Source of the DNA: JBBATK01 sp044224515
Lineage (GTDB): Bacteria > Bacteroidota > Ignavibacteria > Kapaibacteriales > NICIL-2
Assembly: GCA_044224515.1 (NCBI GenBank)
Contig: JBGAKH010000007.1
Coordinates: 156,858-220,857, forward strand
Length of the DNA stretch: 64,000 bases
Direction of reading: 5' to 3'
The position numbers and the translations under genes are program-made. The notes below the pieces were generated by a model, which worked only from the letters and a program-made list of their open reading frames with translations, made no database searches and was not told the origin of the DNA. This document shows, piece by piece, positions 9,005 through 19,100 of this stretch (the first letter of the stretch is position 1; every line of letters starts with the position of its first letter).

Positions 9005-12000
9005 ATGCAAAGAATGTTTCTCTTTGCGATCGTACTCTTCGGTGCCGTTGTGTTCTCATTTGCGCAACCAAAGAGTCTAACATTATTGAAGCCTGCGGGC
9101 GGCGAAGTATTTCGCGCCGGGACTTCGCAAGATTTGCGTTGGGACACCACAGGCACGAACGGCTCGTGGTTCGTTTTCCAATTCGCTACAAGTCCGAATG
9201 GTCCGTGGGAGAACTTGTCTCTACCGAACGGCTTGAACCACGTTGTCGATTCCACAACTATTCCCAGTGGAAACGTTGGTGGACGTGGTGTTTTTGCTTT
9301 CGGCTTTCGTGTGCCGCCAACCCCCACAACAAGTGGCTACGTGCGGATGGTTCTCATGAACAAGGATGGATCTCTAAACACTGCTTTGAGTAGCACCAAC
9401 ACTGTACCCTTCACTGTCACCCAAGCAACACCGGTTAGTGTTGATAGCACTCTTAGCGGTAGTATCACCGGAACGGTGACGCTGTCGCCAACGAAGATCT
9501 ACGGTCTTTCCGGATTCCTTTGGGTACAAAACGGTGGCGTGCTAAAAGTACTACCCGGCACCGTAGTGGTAGGAGACGCACCGGGAGTGAATAGTGCGAT
9601 CATTGTTAACCGCGGTGGTAAAATCATCGCCGACGGAACCAAGGAAAAACCTATCGTATTTACCAGCCGAGCACCCGCAGGTCAACGCGATCGCGGTGAT
9701 TGGGGAGGTATTCTTCTCTGTGGACGTGCAACAACGAATCATCCGGGGGGAGAAGCAGTCATGGAAGGCTTTCCAAATGATCCGGTGAACGCACGATTCG
9801 GTGGTGGTTCCAGTCCTGATGATAACGACAACAGCGGCGTGTTACGCTACGTACGAATCGAGTTCGGTGGAATCGCACTCTACCCAAACCAAGAGATCAA
9901 TGGTTTGACGCTCTGTGCAGTAGGCCGAGGAACCACATTGGATCACGTACAAGTTTCGTATTCAGGTGATGATTCGTTTGAGTGGTTTGGCGGTACTGTA
10001 GATAGCAAGTACATCATTGCGTACAATGGCATCGACGACGATTTTGATACCGATAATGGCTTCAGTGGTCGAAATCAGTTCTGTTTAGGAAAGCGCTTCC
10101 ATCAGATTGCGGATCAATCTACGAGTCAAGCGTTCGAGAGTGACAACGATGCAAGTGGTACTACAAATCTGCCGCTAACAAAATGCATTTTCTCCAACTG
10201 CACGCTCATTGGTGCTCTACAAGATACCGGTTGGTCTGCCGGAAGCGCAAATAATCAATACAATCGCCTGTTCGGATCGGCAGCAATGATTCGCCGCAAC
10301 TCGCGTTGCTCGATTTTGAATTCGGTCTTTGTCGGTTGGACCAACACCATGGAGATCGGCAATCCCAACGCCGCTCTCACTGCAGATGCGGCAATGCGCG
10401 ACAGCATGCAGATTCGTAACAACACCTACATTGGAATAAAAGCAGGCTTCCCGGGCTTCCGCGGTACCGTTCCAGCCGGTAGTACCGGTTTCAGTGCTGC
10501 GTGGCTCAGCGATCCGGCAAACAAGAACGAGGCCATTAACCGTATGGGTATTGTTGAATACTATGCGGAAATGTACAATCCCTTCGTTGAAGGCAGCAAT
10601 GACTTTAATGCAGCCCCAACTCTTAGCGCATCATACAAGAGCAATGCATCATTTGCCAAGCGTGGAAGCGTAGCCATCGATGATCCATTTTTTGAGAAGG
10701 TAGAGTATCGTGGAGCGTTCTCCAGCGACCTCAACAAACGTTGGGATCTTGGATGGACAGAATACGATCCTGTGCACAGAGAGTACAAAGCGCAACCCGG
10801 TTTAAAGCTAACGTATCCGGCCGGTGGTGAGAAGTTCGTTGTCGGACAAAGCGTACGCTTAAAGTGGGACACAGTGAATACCGCCGGCTTGCACTACAAG
10901 ATCCAATTCGGCACTTCAGTACAAGGTCCTTGGCTTGACCAACAAGGCTTAGGAAACGTTGTCGACAGTGCAGCAACACGTGGTTCTGTGCAGTGGACAG
11001 TTCCATCGAGCATTAGCAAGACTGCCTTTGTTCGCATGGTTTGCCTCAGCGATACAGCCTTAACCTCCATGAACGCATTTGGTTTTGAAGTGGCATTGCC
11101 ACCACCGCCTACAGTGAAGTTGATTAAGCCGGCGGGTGGAGAAACCTTTAGAGCCGGTACCTCGCAGACCATTAGCTGGGATACCACCGGTACGAACGGC
11201 TCCTGGTTTGTCTTCCAATACGCGAGCTCCGTAAACGGTCCTTGGACTTCAATCTCTCTACCGGGTACTGCCAAGTTTGTACTGGATTCTACCAAGATTC
11301 CTGCAGGCATGGTTGGTGGTCGCGGAAGCTACTCTTTTGGTTTTCGCGTTCCTGCAATTGCTACTACGACAGGTTATCTGCGAATGGTATTACTTAACAA
11401 AGCTGATAGTTCGCTCGACATGTCGAACATCAGTATGAACGCTACGCCCTTTACCATCACGCAAGCACAATCTGTCCCCGTTGACTCTCTACTCAGTGGT
11501 AACATTAGCGGAAGCGTCACGTTATCACCCAAGAAAATCTACGGTCTCTCCGGTCTAGTCTATGTTCAAAATGGTGGTGTCCTAAAGATTCTTCCGGGAA
11601 CCATTGTTGTTGGCGATGTACCGGGTGTGAATTCAGCGCTCATCATTAATCGTGGTGCGAAGCTTATTGCCGATGGAACCGCTCAAAAACCCATTGTGTT
11701 TACGAGTCGTGCCGCTGCCGGACAACGTGATCGCGGCGATTGGGGTGGACTCCTCATCTGCGGACGCGCCGCAACCAATCATCCCGGGGGAGAAGCTGTC
11801 ATGGAAGGTTTCCCGAATGATGCAACCAACGCACGATTTGGTGGCGGGGCATCACCGGACGATAACGATAACAGTGGTATTCTGCGCTATGTGCGCATTG
11901 AGTTCGGTGGCATTGCGCTGTATCCGAATCAAGAAATCAATGGTCTCACTCTCTGCGCTGTAGGCAAGGGAACAACAATTGAGCATGTGCAGGTCTCATA

Positions 12001-13132
12001 TAGTGGAGACGACTCCTATGAGTGGTTCGGTGGAACGGTAGACTCGAAGTACATCATTGCGTATAACGGAATTGATGATGACTTTGACACAGATAACGGA
12101 TTCCGCGGACGCAACCAGTTCTGCTTGTCCAAACGCTTCCATCAAGTTGCAGACCAGAGCTCTTCACAGGCTTTTGAGTCGGACAACGATGCAAGTGGTT
12201 CAACAAACCAACCGTTGACCTCGGCGCTATTCTCGAATGTAACATCGATCGGTCCGGTACAGGACACCTCTTGGATCGCCGGTTCCGAGTCAACCCAGTA
12301 CAATCGTCTCTTTGCAGCAGCAATGATGATTCGGCGCAATTCCCGTCAGTCCATTCTCAACTCAGTCTTTGTTGGATGGCCAAACAGTCTCGAGTTTGGT
12401 AACCCCAATGCCGGTCTAACGGCGGATGCAGCTTCGCACGACAGTTTGCAAATCCGCAACAACACCTTCATCGGAATCAAAGCGGGTTCACCCGGTTGGA
12501 GAAATACAGTACCCAGTGGCTCTACCTCCTTCAGTGCAGCGTGGCTCAACGCGGCACAAAACTCAAACGAGTTTGTTAATGCGAGCGGTAGTATCGCACA
12601 GTATTGCGGACTCCTCGACCCCTTCGTGGAAGCATCTAACAGCTTCACACCGGTTCCGAATTCCTCAGCTAGCTTCCTTCACAATGCCGGATTTGACAAG
12701 CGAGGCACCGTGTCCATCGACGATTCGTTCTTTGAGAAGGTTGAGTACCGTGGTGCATTCGCTCCTGATATCTCGCAACGTTGGGATTTGCCATGGGCCG
12801 AATATGATCCGGTCAACAAAGATTACCACGCAGAAACCGACACCGTCGCAAGCGTCGACGATCAAACAACGTTGACTACGCTTCGCGCGTATCCGCAGCC
12901 CGCTTCTCAGCTTCTTACACTGCGCTATGAGTTGAGTGCTGCAGCTACCATATCGATCTCCATCGTCAACGCCCTCGGTGAACGTGTGCAATGCCTTGCA
13001 CAAGACTTGCCACAACAAGGTGGTGTGTATGAAGTGAGAGTTTCCACTGAGCAGCTAACCAGTGGTCGCTACACAGTGGTTCTCCGAGACGGCACACATA
13101 ATCGTGCACTGCCTTTCGTGGTCGTGCACTAG
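9005..13132 (+). CDS. large T9SS-secreted surface protein with duplicated beta-rich module
   Basis: 1,375 residues, with Shine-Dalgarno GAGGG just upstream. A signal peptide (MFLFAIVLFGAVVFSFAQ) is followed by a fibronectin/KNH-like domain (~25-125, KPAGGE-FRAGTSQ-L-WDTTGTNGS), then a ~450-residue right-handed-repeat-like module (GVLKVLPGTVVVGD, RGDWGG, GGEAVMEGFPND, EFGGIALYPNQEING, GDDSFEWFGGTVDSKYI). A short second KNH-like domain (~595-695) follows, then a complete second copy of KNH domain plus module (~705-1262). The end is a T9SS type A sorting domain (~1290-1375: YPQPASQLLTLRYEL...GRYTVVLRDG). D-rich patches such as GIDDDFDTDNG suggest Ca2+ binding. It is probably cell-surface attached; the function is not recognised. 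It ends at a strong terminator. Confidence 0.88.
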   Translation: MQRMFLFAIVLFGAVVFSFAQPKSLTLLKPAGGEVFRAGTSQDLRWDTTGTNGSWFVFQFATSPNGPWENLSLPNGLNHVVDSTTIPSGNVGGRGVFAFGFRVPPTPTTSGYVRMVLMNKDGSLNTALSSTNTVPFTVTQATPVSVDSTLSGSITGTVTLSPTKIYGLSGFLWVQNGGVLKVLPGTVVVGDAPGVNSAIIVNRGGKIIADGTKEKPIVFTSRAPAGQRDRGDWGGILLCGRATTNHPGGEAVMEGFPNDPVNARFGGGSSPDDNDNSGVLRYVRIEFGGIALYPNQEINGLTLCAVGRGTTLDHVQVSYSGDDSFEWFGGTVDSKYIIAYNGIDDDFDTDNGFSGRNQFCLGKRFHQIADQSTSQAFESDNDASGTTNLPLTKCIFSNCTLIGALQDTGWSAGSANNQYNRLFGSAAMIRRNSRCSILNSVFVGWTNTMEIGNPNAALTADAAMRDSMQIRNNTYIGIKAGFPGFRGTVPAGSTGFSAAWLSDPANKNEAINRMGIVEYYAEMYNPFVEGSNDFNAAPTLSASYKSNASFAKRGSVAIDDPFFEKVEYRGAFSSDLNKRWDLGWTEYDPVHREYKAQPGLKLTYPAGGEKFVVGQSVRLKWDTVNTAGLHYKIQFGTSVQGPWLDQQGLGNVVDSAATRGSVQWTVPSSISKTAFVRMVCLSDTALTSMNAFGFEVALPPPPTVKLIKPAGGETFRAGTSQTISWDTTGTNGSWFVFQYASSVNGPWTSISLPGTAKFVLDSTKIPAGMVGGRGSYSFGFRVPAIATTTGYLRMVLLNKADSSLDMSNISMNATPFTITQAQSVPVDSLLSGNISGSVTLSPKKIYGLSGLVYVQNGGVLKILPGTIVVGDVPGVNSALIINRGAKLIADGTAQKPIVFTSRAAAGQRDRGDWGGLLICGRAATNHPGGEAVMEGFPNDATNARFGGGASPDDNDNSGILRYVRIEFGGIALYPNQEINGLTLCAVGKGTTIEHVQVSYSGDDSYEWFGGTVDSKYIIAYNGIDDDFDTDNGFRGRNQFCLSKRFHQVADQSSSQAFESDNDASGSTNQPLTSALFSNVTSIGPVQDTSWIAGSESTQYNRLFAAAMMIRRNSRQSILNSVFVGWPNSLEFGNPNAGLTADAASHDSLQIRNNTFIGIKAGSPGWRNTVPSGSTSFSAAWLNAAQNSNEFVNASGSIAQYCGLLDPFVEASNSFTPVPNSSASFLHNAGFDKRGTVSIDDSFFEKVEYRGAFAPDISQRWDLPWAEYDPVNKDYHAETDTVASVDDQTTLTTLRAYPQPASQLLTLRYELSAAATISISIVNALGERVQCLAQDLPQQGGVYEVRVSTEQLTSGRYTVVLRDGTHNRALPFVVVH
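9083..10797 (+). repeat. internal gene duplication, copy 1
   Basis: The KNH-like domain plus large module of the T9SS protein. It aligns with 11120-12840 at an offset of 2,037-2,040 bp, so only about one codon of net indel. Identical landmarks include AGTTCGGTGG at 9861 and 11901. Many third positions differ, so the duplication is old. Confidence 0.85.
11120..12840 (+). repeat. internal gene duplication, copy 2
   Basis: Second copy of the ~1.7-kb unit starting at 9083. The protein level is much better conserved than the DNA level (GGEAVMEGFPND, EFGGIALYPNQEINGLTLCAVG and DDSFFEKVEYRGAF-type strings recur), which implies selection on both copies. Confidence 0.85.
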
Positions 13133-13209
13133 TTGAGATGAGGTGAATCGGATCCGCCCTTGGCTTCCCATCAACATGCCCTGATGTGGAGGACTTGCGG
13201 TAGGTCCAC

Positions 13210-13243
13210 AAGGGAACGTACTCTGTACGTTCCCTTTATTTTT
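13210..13243 (+). terminator. rho-independent terminator of the T9SS protein gene
   Basis: A perfect 12-bp stem (13210-13221 with 13225-13236) with a TCT loop, followed by TATTTTTTT. It lies about 80 bp after the stop. Confidence 0.9.
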
Positions 13244-13371
13244 TACGGATGATTTTCAAAAGCTGTGAGCCGGTCCTGCCAATACCATAGCGATTTAGCA
13301 ACATAGCGATCACATTGTGCTAACATCTCGAGGCGAGTTTTGCAACCAATACTCACCAGCCTACGCACTTT

Positions 13372-15252
13372 ATGGATACACTGCGATCCGCAGTCGATCA
13401 AGTCTCGGTCTATGATTCCGAGAAACCCGTCTCAAATGCGAACCACCGAGACCCGAGCACCAAACAATCACGGACGGTGGCAGAGTTGCGAAACTCTCGT
13501 TCTTTTCGACATCGTCTCATTGGACTTGATCGCACGTTGGCACTTTACGAACGTGTGAGAGAGACCATGCACTCCGAAAATCGCTTTTCGCGTGCCGTTC
13601 TGAAAACCATGAACCTAACGACGGATATCAACAGGCATGAGACGATACGTATTCCTCGTAGTGGCTCGGTGCTGATCTGCAGTAATCATCCACACGGAGC
13701 ACTTGACGGTATCGCACTCCTTGATGTCATCTTGGGTGTTCGCGAAGACATAAAGATTCTCGCTAATGACCGGCTCATGGCAATTGAAGAACTTCGGCCC
13801 TTCCTCATACCACTCTCATTGGATTCTAGCTCACCCCGGTCTAATTATGCGTCTATGCGCGAAGCCATTCAGTGGCTTCAATCCGGAGGTGCGCTGCTCG
13901 TTTTTCCTGCCGGAGAGGTCTCAGCCTTCAGTTTGTATTCCGGCAGAGTAGCCGATGCGCAGTGGTCAGAACATATTGGTAGACTTGCAGAGATGACCAA
14001 GGTCCCTGTTCTTCCAATGTTCATCCATGGCTCAAACTCACTTCTGTTTCAGCTCGCCGGAATCATCCATCCCTCCTTACGTAGTGTCTTGCTGTTACGA
14101 GAGTTTCTTCGCATGCAGAACAAGACCATCCTGGTTCGCGTTGGAGCCTTGATGCCCTCGCGACAATACCTGCATCATCCCGCGCATCGCAGCATTGCTG
14201 ATTTTCTGCGATCACGATGCTTGCTGTTACGATACAAAGCGCGCGAACAACGAGGATCGGCGGACATGCGCATGAGCGCAGGCGCGCAATTGGAGGAAGC
14301 TGTCTCGTCGACAATGATGACCAAAGAAATTGCGCATCTTCCTCTGGATCAACGTCTCTACGATGACGACGAGTTTCTCGTCCTCCGAGCCCAAGCAGCG
14401 CAGATACCCTCAATGCTTCGAGAGATCGGCAGATTACGTGAACTCAGTTTCCGCATGGTTGGGGAGGGAACTATGAAAGCAGTTGATCTTGATTCCTTCG
14501 ACAGTTTATATGAGCATATCGTCCTGTGGAACAGACAAAAGCAAGAAGTAGTCGGGGCTTATCGTGTTGGACGTTGTGATGAGCTACTTAAACGTTATGG
14601 AAAGCGTGGTGTGTACCTGAACACACTCTTCGAACTCAGCGACAAATTCCTTTCGCGAGCGGCGCCGGCACTTGAGATGGGACGCAGTTTTATACGTCCG
14701 GAATACCAGAAGAACAGCAATGCTCTACACTTGTTGTGGAAGGGCATCGGCGCCTTCATAGTGCAGAATCCTCACTATCGCTACCTCATTGGTCCGGTGA
14801 GCATTAGTAACGAGTACAGCAAGAACTCACAGCGACTCTTGGTTGCCTCGCTTTCCACCCACCACATGCATAGAGGATTGTCTCGCACCGTAAAAGCCCG
14901 ACATCCTCTCGACAAGTGCATGTATGCGAATTGGGATGCATTGCTGCACCATGGGAATATCGTCCCCATCGATCAGCTAGCGCCCATGATTGAAAACGTC
15001 GAATGGGACTCCAAGAGCATCCCTGTGCTCCTGCGCCACTACATTCGTCTTGGTGCGAAAGTCGTTGCATTCCACCGCGATCATGATTTCGGCTCCTGTA
15101 TGGATGCGCTGGTTGTGGTGGATCTTTGGGCCGTTGAAGCCCGCATGCTTTCTCGATATCTCGGAGTGGAAGGTGCGGCGGCATACGCTCAGTTCAATAC
15201 CATAGAGTTGAGTAAAACAGAGTCGAGAGGCGATCATGGTGGTGTTGCCTGA
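13372..15252 (+). CDS. PlsC-type acyltransferase fused to a GNAT (OlsB-like) N-acyltransferase
   Basis: A 626-residue two-domain lipid enzyme. Residues ~60-290 are a lysophospholipid acyltransferase: SNHPHGALDG (His106...Asp112) is the catalytic His/Asp block, and 'LVFPAGEVSAF' (~185) and 'VLPMFIHGSNS' (~220) are the later PlsC blocks. Residues ~320-600 resemble the PF13444 GNAT/hemolysin-like acyl-ACP N-acyltransferases that make ornithine lipids: 'VVGAYRVG', 'LELGRSFIRPEYQ'-like text (LEMGRSFIRPEYQKN) and 'LIGPVSISNEYS'. By family knowledge the fusion could make an acyloxyacyl aminolipid in one polypeptide, as OlsA and OlsB do separately. No membrane segment is obvious. It is transcribed alone; a short ORF overlaps its stop. 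Confidence 0.88.
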   Translation: MDTLRSAVDQVSVYDSEKPVSNANHRDPSTKQSRTVAELRNSRSFRHRLIGLDRTLALYERVRETMHSENRFSRAVLKTMNLTTDINRHETIRIPRSGSVLICSNHPHGALDGIALLDVILGVREDIKILANDRLMAIEELRPFLIPLSLDSSSPRSNYASMREAIQWLQSGGALLVFPAGEVSAFSLYSGRVADAQWSEHIGRLAEMTKVPVLPMFIHGSNSLLFQLAGIIHPSLRSVLLLREFLRMQNKTILVRVGALMPSRQYLHHPAHRSIADFLRSRCLLLRYKAREQRGSADMRMSAGAQLEEAVSSTMMTKEIAHLPLDQRLYDDDEFLVLRAQAAQIPSMLREIGRLRELSFRMVGEGTMKAVDLDSFDSLYEHIVLWNRQKQEVVGAYRVGRCDELLKRYGKRGVYLNTLFELSDKFLSRAAPALEMGRSFIRPEYQKNSNALHLLWKGIGAFIVQNPHYRYLIGPVSISNEYSKNSQRLLVASLSTHHMHRGLSRTVKARHPLDKCMYANWDALLHHGNIVPIDQLAPMIENVEWDSKSIPVLLRHYIRLGAKVVAFHRDHDFGSCMDALVVVDLWAVEARMLSRYLGVEGAAAYAQFNTIELSKTESRGDHGGVA

Positions 15253-15472
15253 GTATCATGTGCACCTCGTTGAAGACCACGGTCTCATTGAGAGAGCGCT
15301 CGAACTCCTTACGATTTTTACCATGGCGCTGCTTTGCAGCGCCATGAAGAAGAAGATTGAGATGTTATCAGGTCTACAGAACAATCTGGCGTCGGAATCA
15401 AAGAACGATTCCGACGTTAAAATACTTGCAGATGTGCGGAAAAGACTGCAAGTTTGGCAAGCATTTCACTGA
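15236..15472 (+). CDS. small hypothetical ORF overlapping the acyltransferase stop
   Basis: A 78-codon ORF whose ATG lies 17 bp inside the end of the preceding gene. The product has an acidic/hydrophobic N-terminus (EDHGLIERALELLTIFTMALL) and a charged helix (ESKNDSDVKILADVRKRLQ). Part of the frame is a perfect 11-bp hairpin (15322-15346), which is unusual inside real coding sequence. I recognise no family, and it may be spurious. Confidence 0.25.
   Translation: MVVLPEYHVHLVEDHGLIERALELLTIFTMALLCSAMKKKIEMLSGLQNNLASESKNDSDVKILADVRKRLQVWQAFH
15322..15346. repeat. perfect 11-bp hairpin
   Basis: 15322-15332 pairs with 15336-15346 around a TTT loop. T-rich sequence precedes it and A/G-rich sequence follows, the same layout as the hairpin at 2385. 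It lies 70 bp past the acyltransferase stop. Confidence 0.55.
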
Positions 15473-16106
15473 CCCGGCAGCGGCACTTCTCGAAAGCAGC
15501 ATCGCGAAGGCCATACAAGCAGTCCCACTGTACGAATGACCAAGAACTGAGACGTACAGCCGTGAGGAGCTTTGGTACCGGCCCCAAACGCTAGGACCAA
15601 AATTCCTCCCACATGACCAAACATTTAAGTTTTCCACGGGGAAAAATATCGTTTTGTCACGCTCTCCTTCTCATCGAATTTGGCATTCGAATCCATTCAG
15701 GCACCAGCGCTTTTCCATTCTGAGGTTAAGCACCCGCGCTTGAACAGACTCGATTCAAGGGTGGCAGCAGAGGGATTAGTGCTGGAGAGGAAGTAGGGAT
15801 AATCGACTTCGGAACACACGTCAATCGCTAACGATCTGACGAGCATGTGGAATCCACGATGGGACCGTACGATACGGTTTTTCGTGAATTTCACATGGTT
15901 CGGCGTCTCCAACCACTTCTAACCCTTTCTCCCGCAGCCTGACAGGAGGGAACGGACTCCCCGGAATCCAACCTCATTACCTCATCTCCGATTGAGACAG
16001 CTCAAGAGGACCCGTCTCAGCGTTTCTTCGCACGAGGAAGCGTGGCAGACTCAACACTCAGACATAAAAAAGTAAAACATAACCCATAACGTGGAGGTTT
16101 ACATCC
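15473..16106 (+). other. long untranslated region / leader upstream of nrdJ
   Basis: About 630 nt with no credible gene. Near its middle ACCGTA (15864-15869) and TACGGT (15873-15878) form a small hairpin followed by a T5 run, as in an attenuator. A clear Shine-Dalgarno GGAGG (16092) precedes nrdJ. I looked for cobalamin-riboswitch landmarks (B12 box, conserved L5 text) and found no convincing match, although a B12 enzyme follows. Several short self-complementary stretches suggest structure, but I cannot fold it. Confidence 0.4.
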
Positions 16107-19100
16107 ATGAAGGTGACGCGTCGATTTACCAAAGGCACTCAAAGTCCTTACGATCAATTTGAGTACACTAAGCGCTCTTCTACATTGCGTAACACGGACG
16201 GATCCGTCGTGTTTCAAATGGACAACATCGAAGTTCCTGTGGGCTGGTCGCAGGTAGCTACGGATATTTTGGCTCAAAAATATTTCCGTCGCGCCGGTGT
16301 GCCCCAGCAAGACGAAACGGGAGGGGTCGTGGTGGATTCGCATGGCAAGCCCGTATTAGGTCGCGAGACTTCGTTGAAACAAGTTGTGCATCGTCTGGCC
16401 GGATGCTGGCGTCATTGGGGAGAGAGCAACGGTTATTTCGAGAGCAGCGACGATGCTCAGGCTTTTTACGACGAAATTTCCTACATGCTGCTGAAGCAGA
16501 TGGTTGCCCCTAACTCTCCGCAGTGGTTCAATACAGGATTGAACTTTGCTTACGGAATTAAGGGTAATGCGCAAGGACACTTTTATGTGGACCCAAAAAC
16601 CCAAAAAGTAGCCCGTTCTTCGGATGCGTATACACGTCCTCAACCCCATGCCTGTTTTATACAAGGCGTGGAAGATGATTTGGTCAACGAGGGCGGAATC
16701 TTCGATCTTGCCACACGTGAGGCACGTATCTTCAAGTACGGTTCGGGAACAGGCTCGAATTTTTCCAATCTGCGCGCCAAGGGCGAGAAGTTGTCAGGCG
16801 GAGGAGTATCATCCGGACTGATGAGTTTCTTGAAGATCTTTGATCGTGCAGCCGGTGCTATTAAGTCCGGCGGTACAACACGTCGCGCTGCCAAGATGGT
16901 CATCATCAACGTGGACCATCCTGATGTTGAGGAGTTCATCGAGTGGAAGGCCAAAGAGGAAGAGAAAGTAGCAGCTCTCGTCGCAGGCTCAAAGATTAAC
17001 TCGACCTTCTTGCAAGCCATCATGGATGAGGCTATAGCGAACGGAGCCGATCGCAAGACAAATGCGACTTTGAACACGCTGATCAAGCATGCACTGCACC
17101 GCGGCGTTCCCTTGAATTACATCCAGCGTACATTGAACCTGGTTCAACAAGGATTCACATCCTTGAATATGGCAAGCTTTACTACGCATTACGAGGGTGA
17201 AGCGTATGTGACTGTAGCCGGACAAAACTCAAACAACTCTGTACGCGTCACAAATGAGTTTATGCAAGCCGTCGAAAGCGATGGCACATGGGAATTGCGC
17301 TGGCGTACACATGGTGACGTTGCTCGCACAGTTCGAGCACGTGACCTTTGGGATAAAATTAACCTGAGTGCATGGAAGAGTGCCGACCCTGGTCTGCAAT
17401 TCGATACGACCATCAACGAGTGGCATACATGTCCGACGGATGGTCGCATCAATGGGTCCAATCCCTGCAGTGAGTACATGTTTTTGGACGACACTGCGTG
17501 TAACCTTGCATCTATCAACCTCATCCACTTTATCGATGAACAAAGTGGAGCGTTCAAAGTTGAAGATTTCCGTCACGTTGCACGTTTGTGGACATTCGTC
17601 CTTGAGATCTCTGTACTCATGGCGCAGTTTCCATCCAAGAAAATCGCGCAGCAGAGTTACGACTTCCGTACACTAGGCTTGGGTTACGCAAATCTCGGTA
17701 CCATCTTGATGACCTCAGGTGTGCCTTACGATTCACCGCAAGCGTTGGCATATGCCGGAGCAATCACTGCGCTTATGACTGCTGAAGCCTACGCGGCTTC
17801 TGCTGAAATGGCGCGTGACTTAGGTGCATTCCCGAAGTACGACAAGAACAAAGAAGACATGCTCCGCGTTATTCGTAACCATCGCCGTGCGGCTTATGAT
17901 GCTGCGTTGGACGAGTACGAGGGCCTTAGCATTACACCGGTTGGCATTGATGAAGCGATGTGCAGCGACACGTCCTTGTTGGAAGCCTCACGTAAGAGCT
18001 GGGACAAGGCATTGAGTCTGGGAGAAGAGTTCGGCTATCGCAATGCGCAGGTGACGGTTATCGCACCTACCGGAACAATTGGTCTGGTCATGGATTGCGA
18101 TACCACAGGTATTGAACCTGATTTCGCTATCGTCAAGTTCAAGAAGCTTGCCGGTGGCGGTTACTTTAAGATTGTTAACCAATCTGTTCGCCGCGCACTC
18201 TCTCAACTCGGATACAGCGATAAGCAAGTCGATGAGATCGAGAAGTACTGCAAAGGTCACGGAACGCTGGTAGGCTGTCCTGCCATCAATCGTGCGAGTC
18301 TAAAAGAGAAGGGCTTCAGCGATGAGAAGGTAGATCACATTGAAATGATGCTCGACAGTGTCTTCGACATCAAGTTTGCGTTCAACAAGTGGACTCTGGG
18401 TGAAGATTTCTGTAAGACAGACTTGAAGTTCAGCGAAGAGCAAATGAACGACGCATCCTTTGACATGTTATCAGCTCTGGGCTACTCCAAGGATGAGATT
18501 GAACGCGCCAATGATTATGTCTGCGGAACCATGATGATTGAGGGCGCTCCACATATTAAGGATGCGCACTTGTCGATCTTTGATTGTGCCAATCGTTGTG
18601 GTCGCAAGGGACAACGTTACATACCGTACATGGCGCATGTTCGAATGATGGCTGCTGCACAGCCCTTCATCTCCGGTGCCATCTCCAAGACGATTAACAT
18701 GCCCGCAGAAGCAAGTATCGAAGACATCAACACTGTGCATTTCGAGTCATGGCGTTCATGCATCAAGGCTATTGCGCTCTATCGCGATGGATCGAAGCTT
18801 TCTCAACCCTTGAATAGCTCAAGCGATGAGGATTTGGATGAAATGATATTGTTGGGTGATGAAGACAACCTCGATGAAACCAAAGGACCAAAAGAAATCC
18901 AAGAGTTGATCATTGAGCGTGTCTACCACCGCGCAGAACGTCACCGTCTTCCGAAACGTCGCACAGGTATTATTCGTGAAGCGTATGTGGGTGGACATAA
19001 AGTATTCGTCCGCACCGGTGAGTTTGAAGATGGAAGCTTGGGTGAGATCTTTATCGATATGTATAAGGAAGGCGCATCCTTTAAGGGCCTGCTCAACTGC

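Noticed and set aside
15660..16000. Cobalamin riboswitch ahead of nrdJ
   Set aside because: I searched for the B12 box and the conserved core text on both strands and found only weak fragments. Reported as an open question instead.
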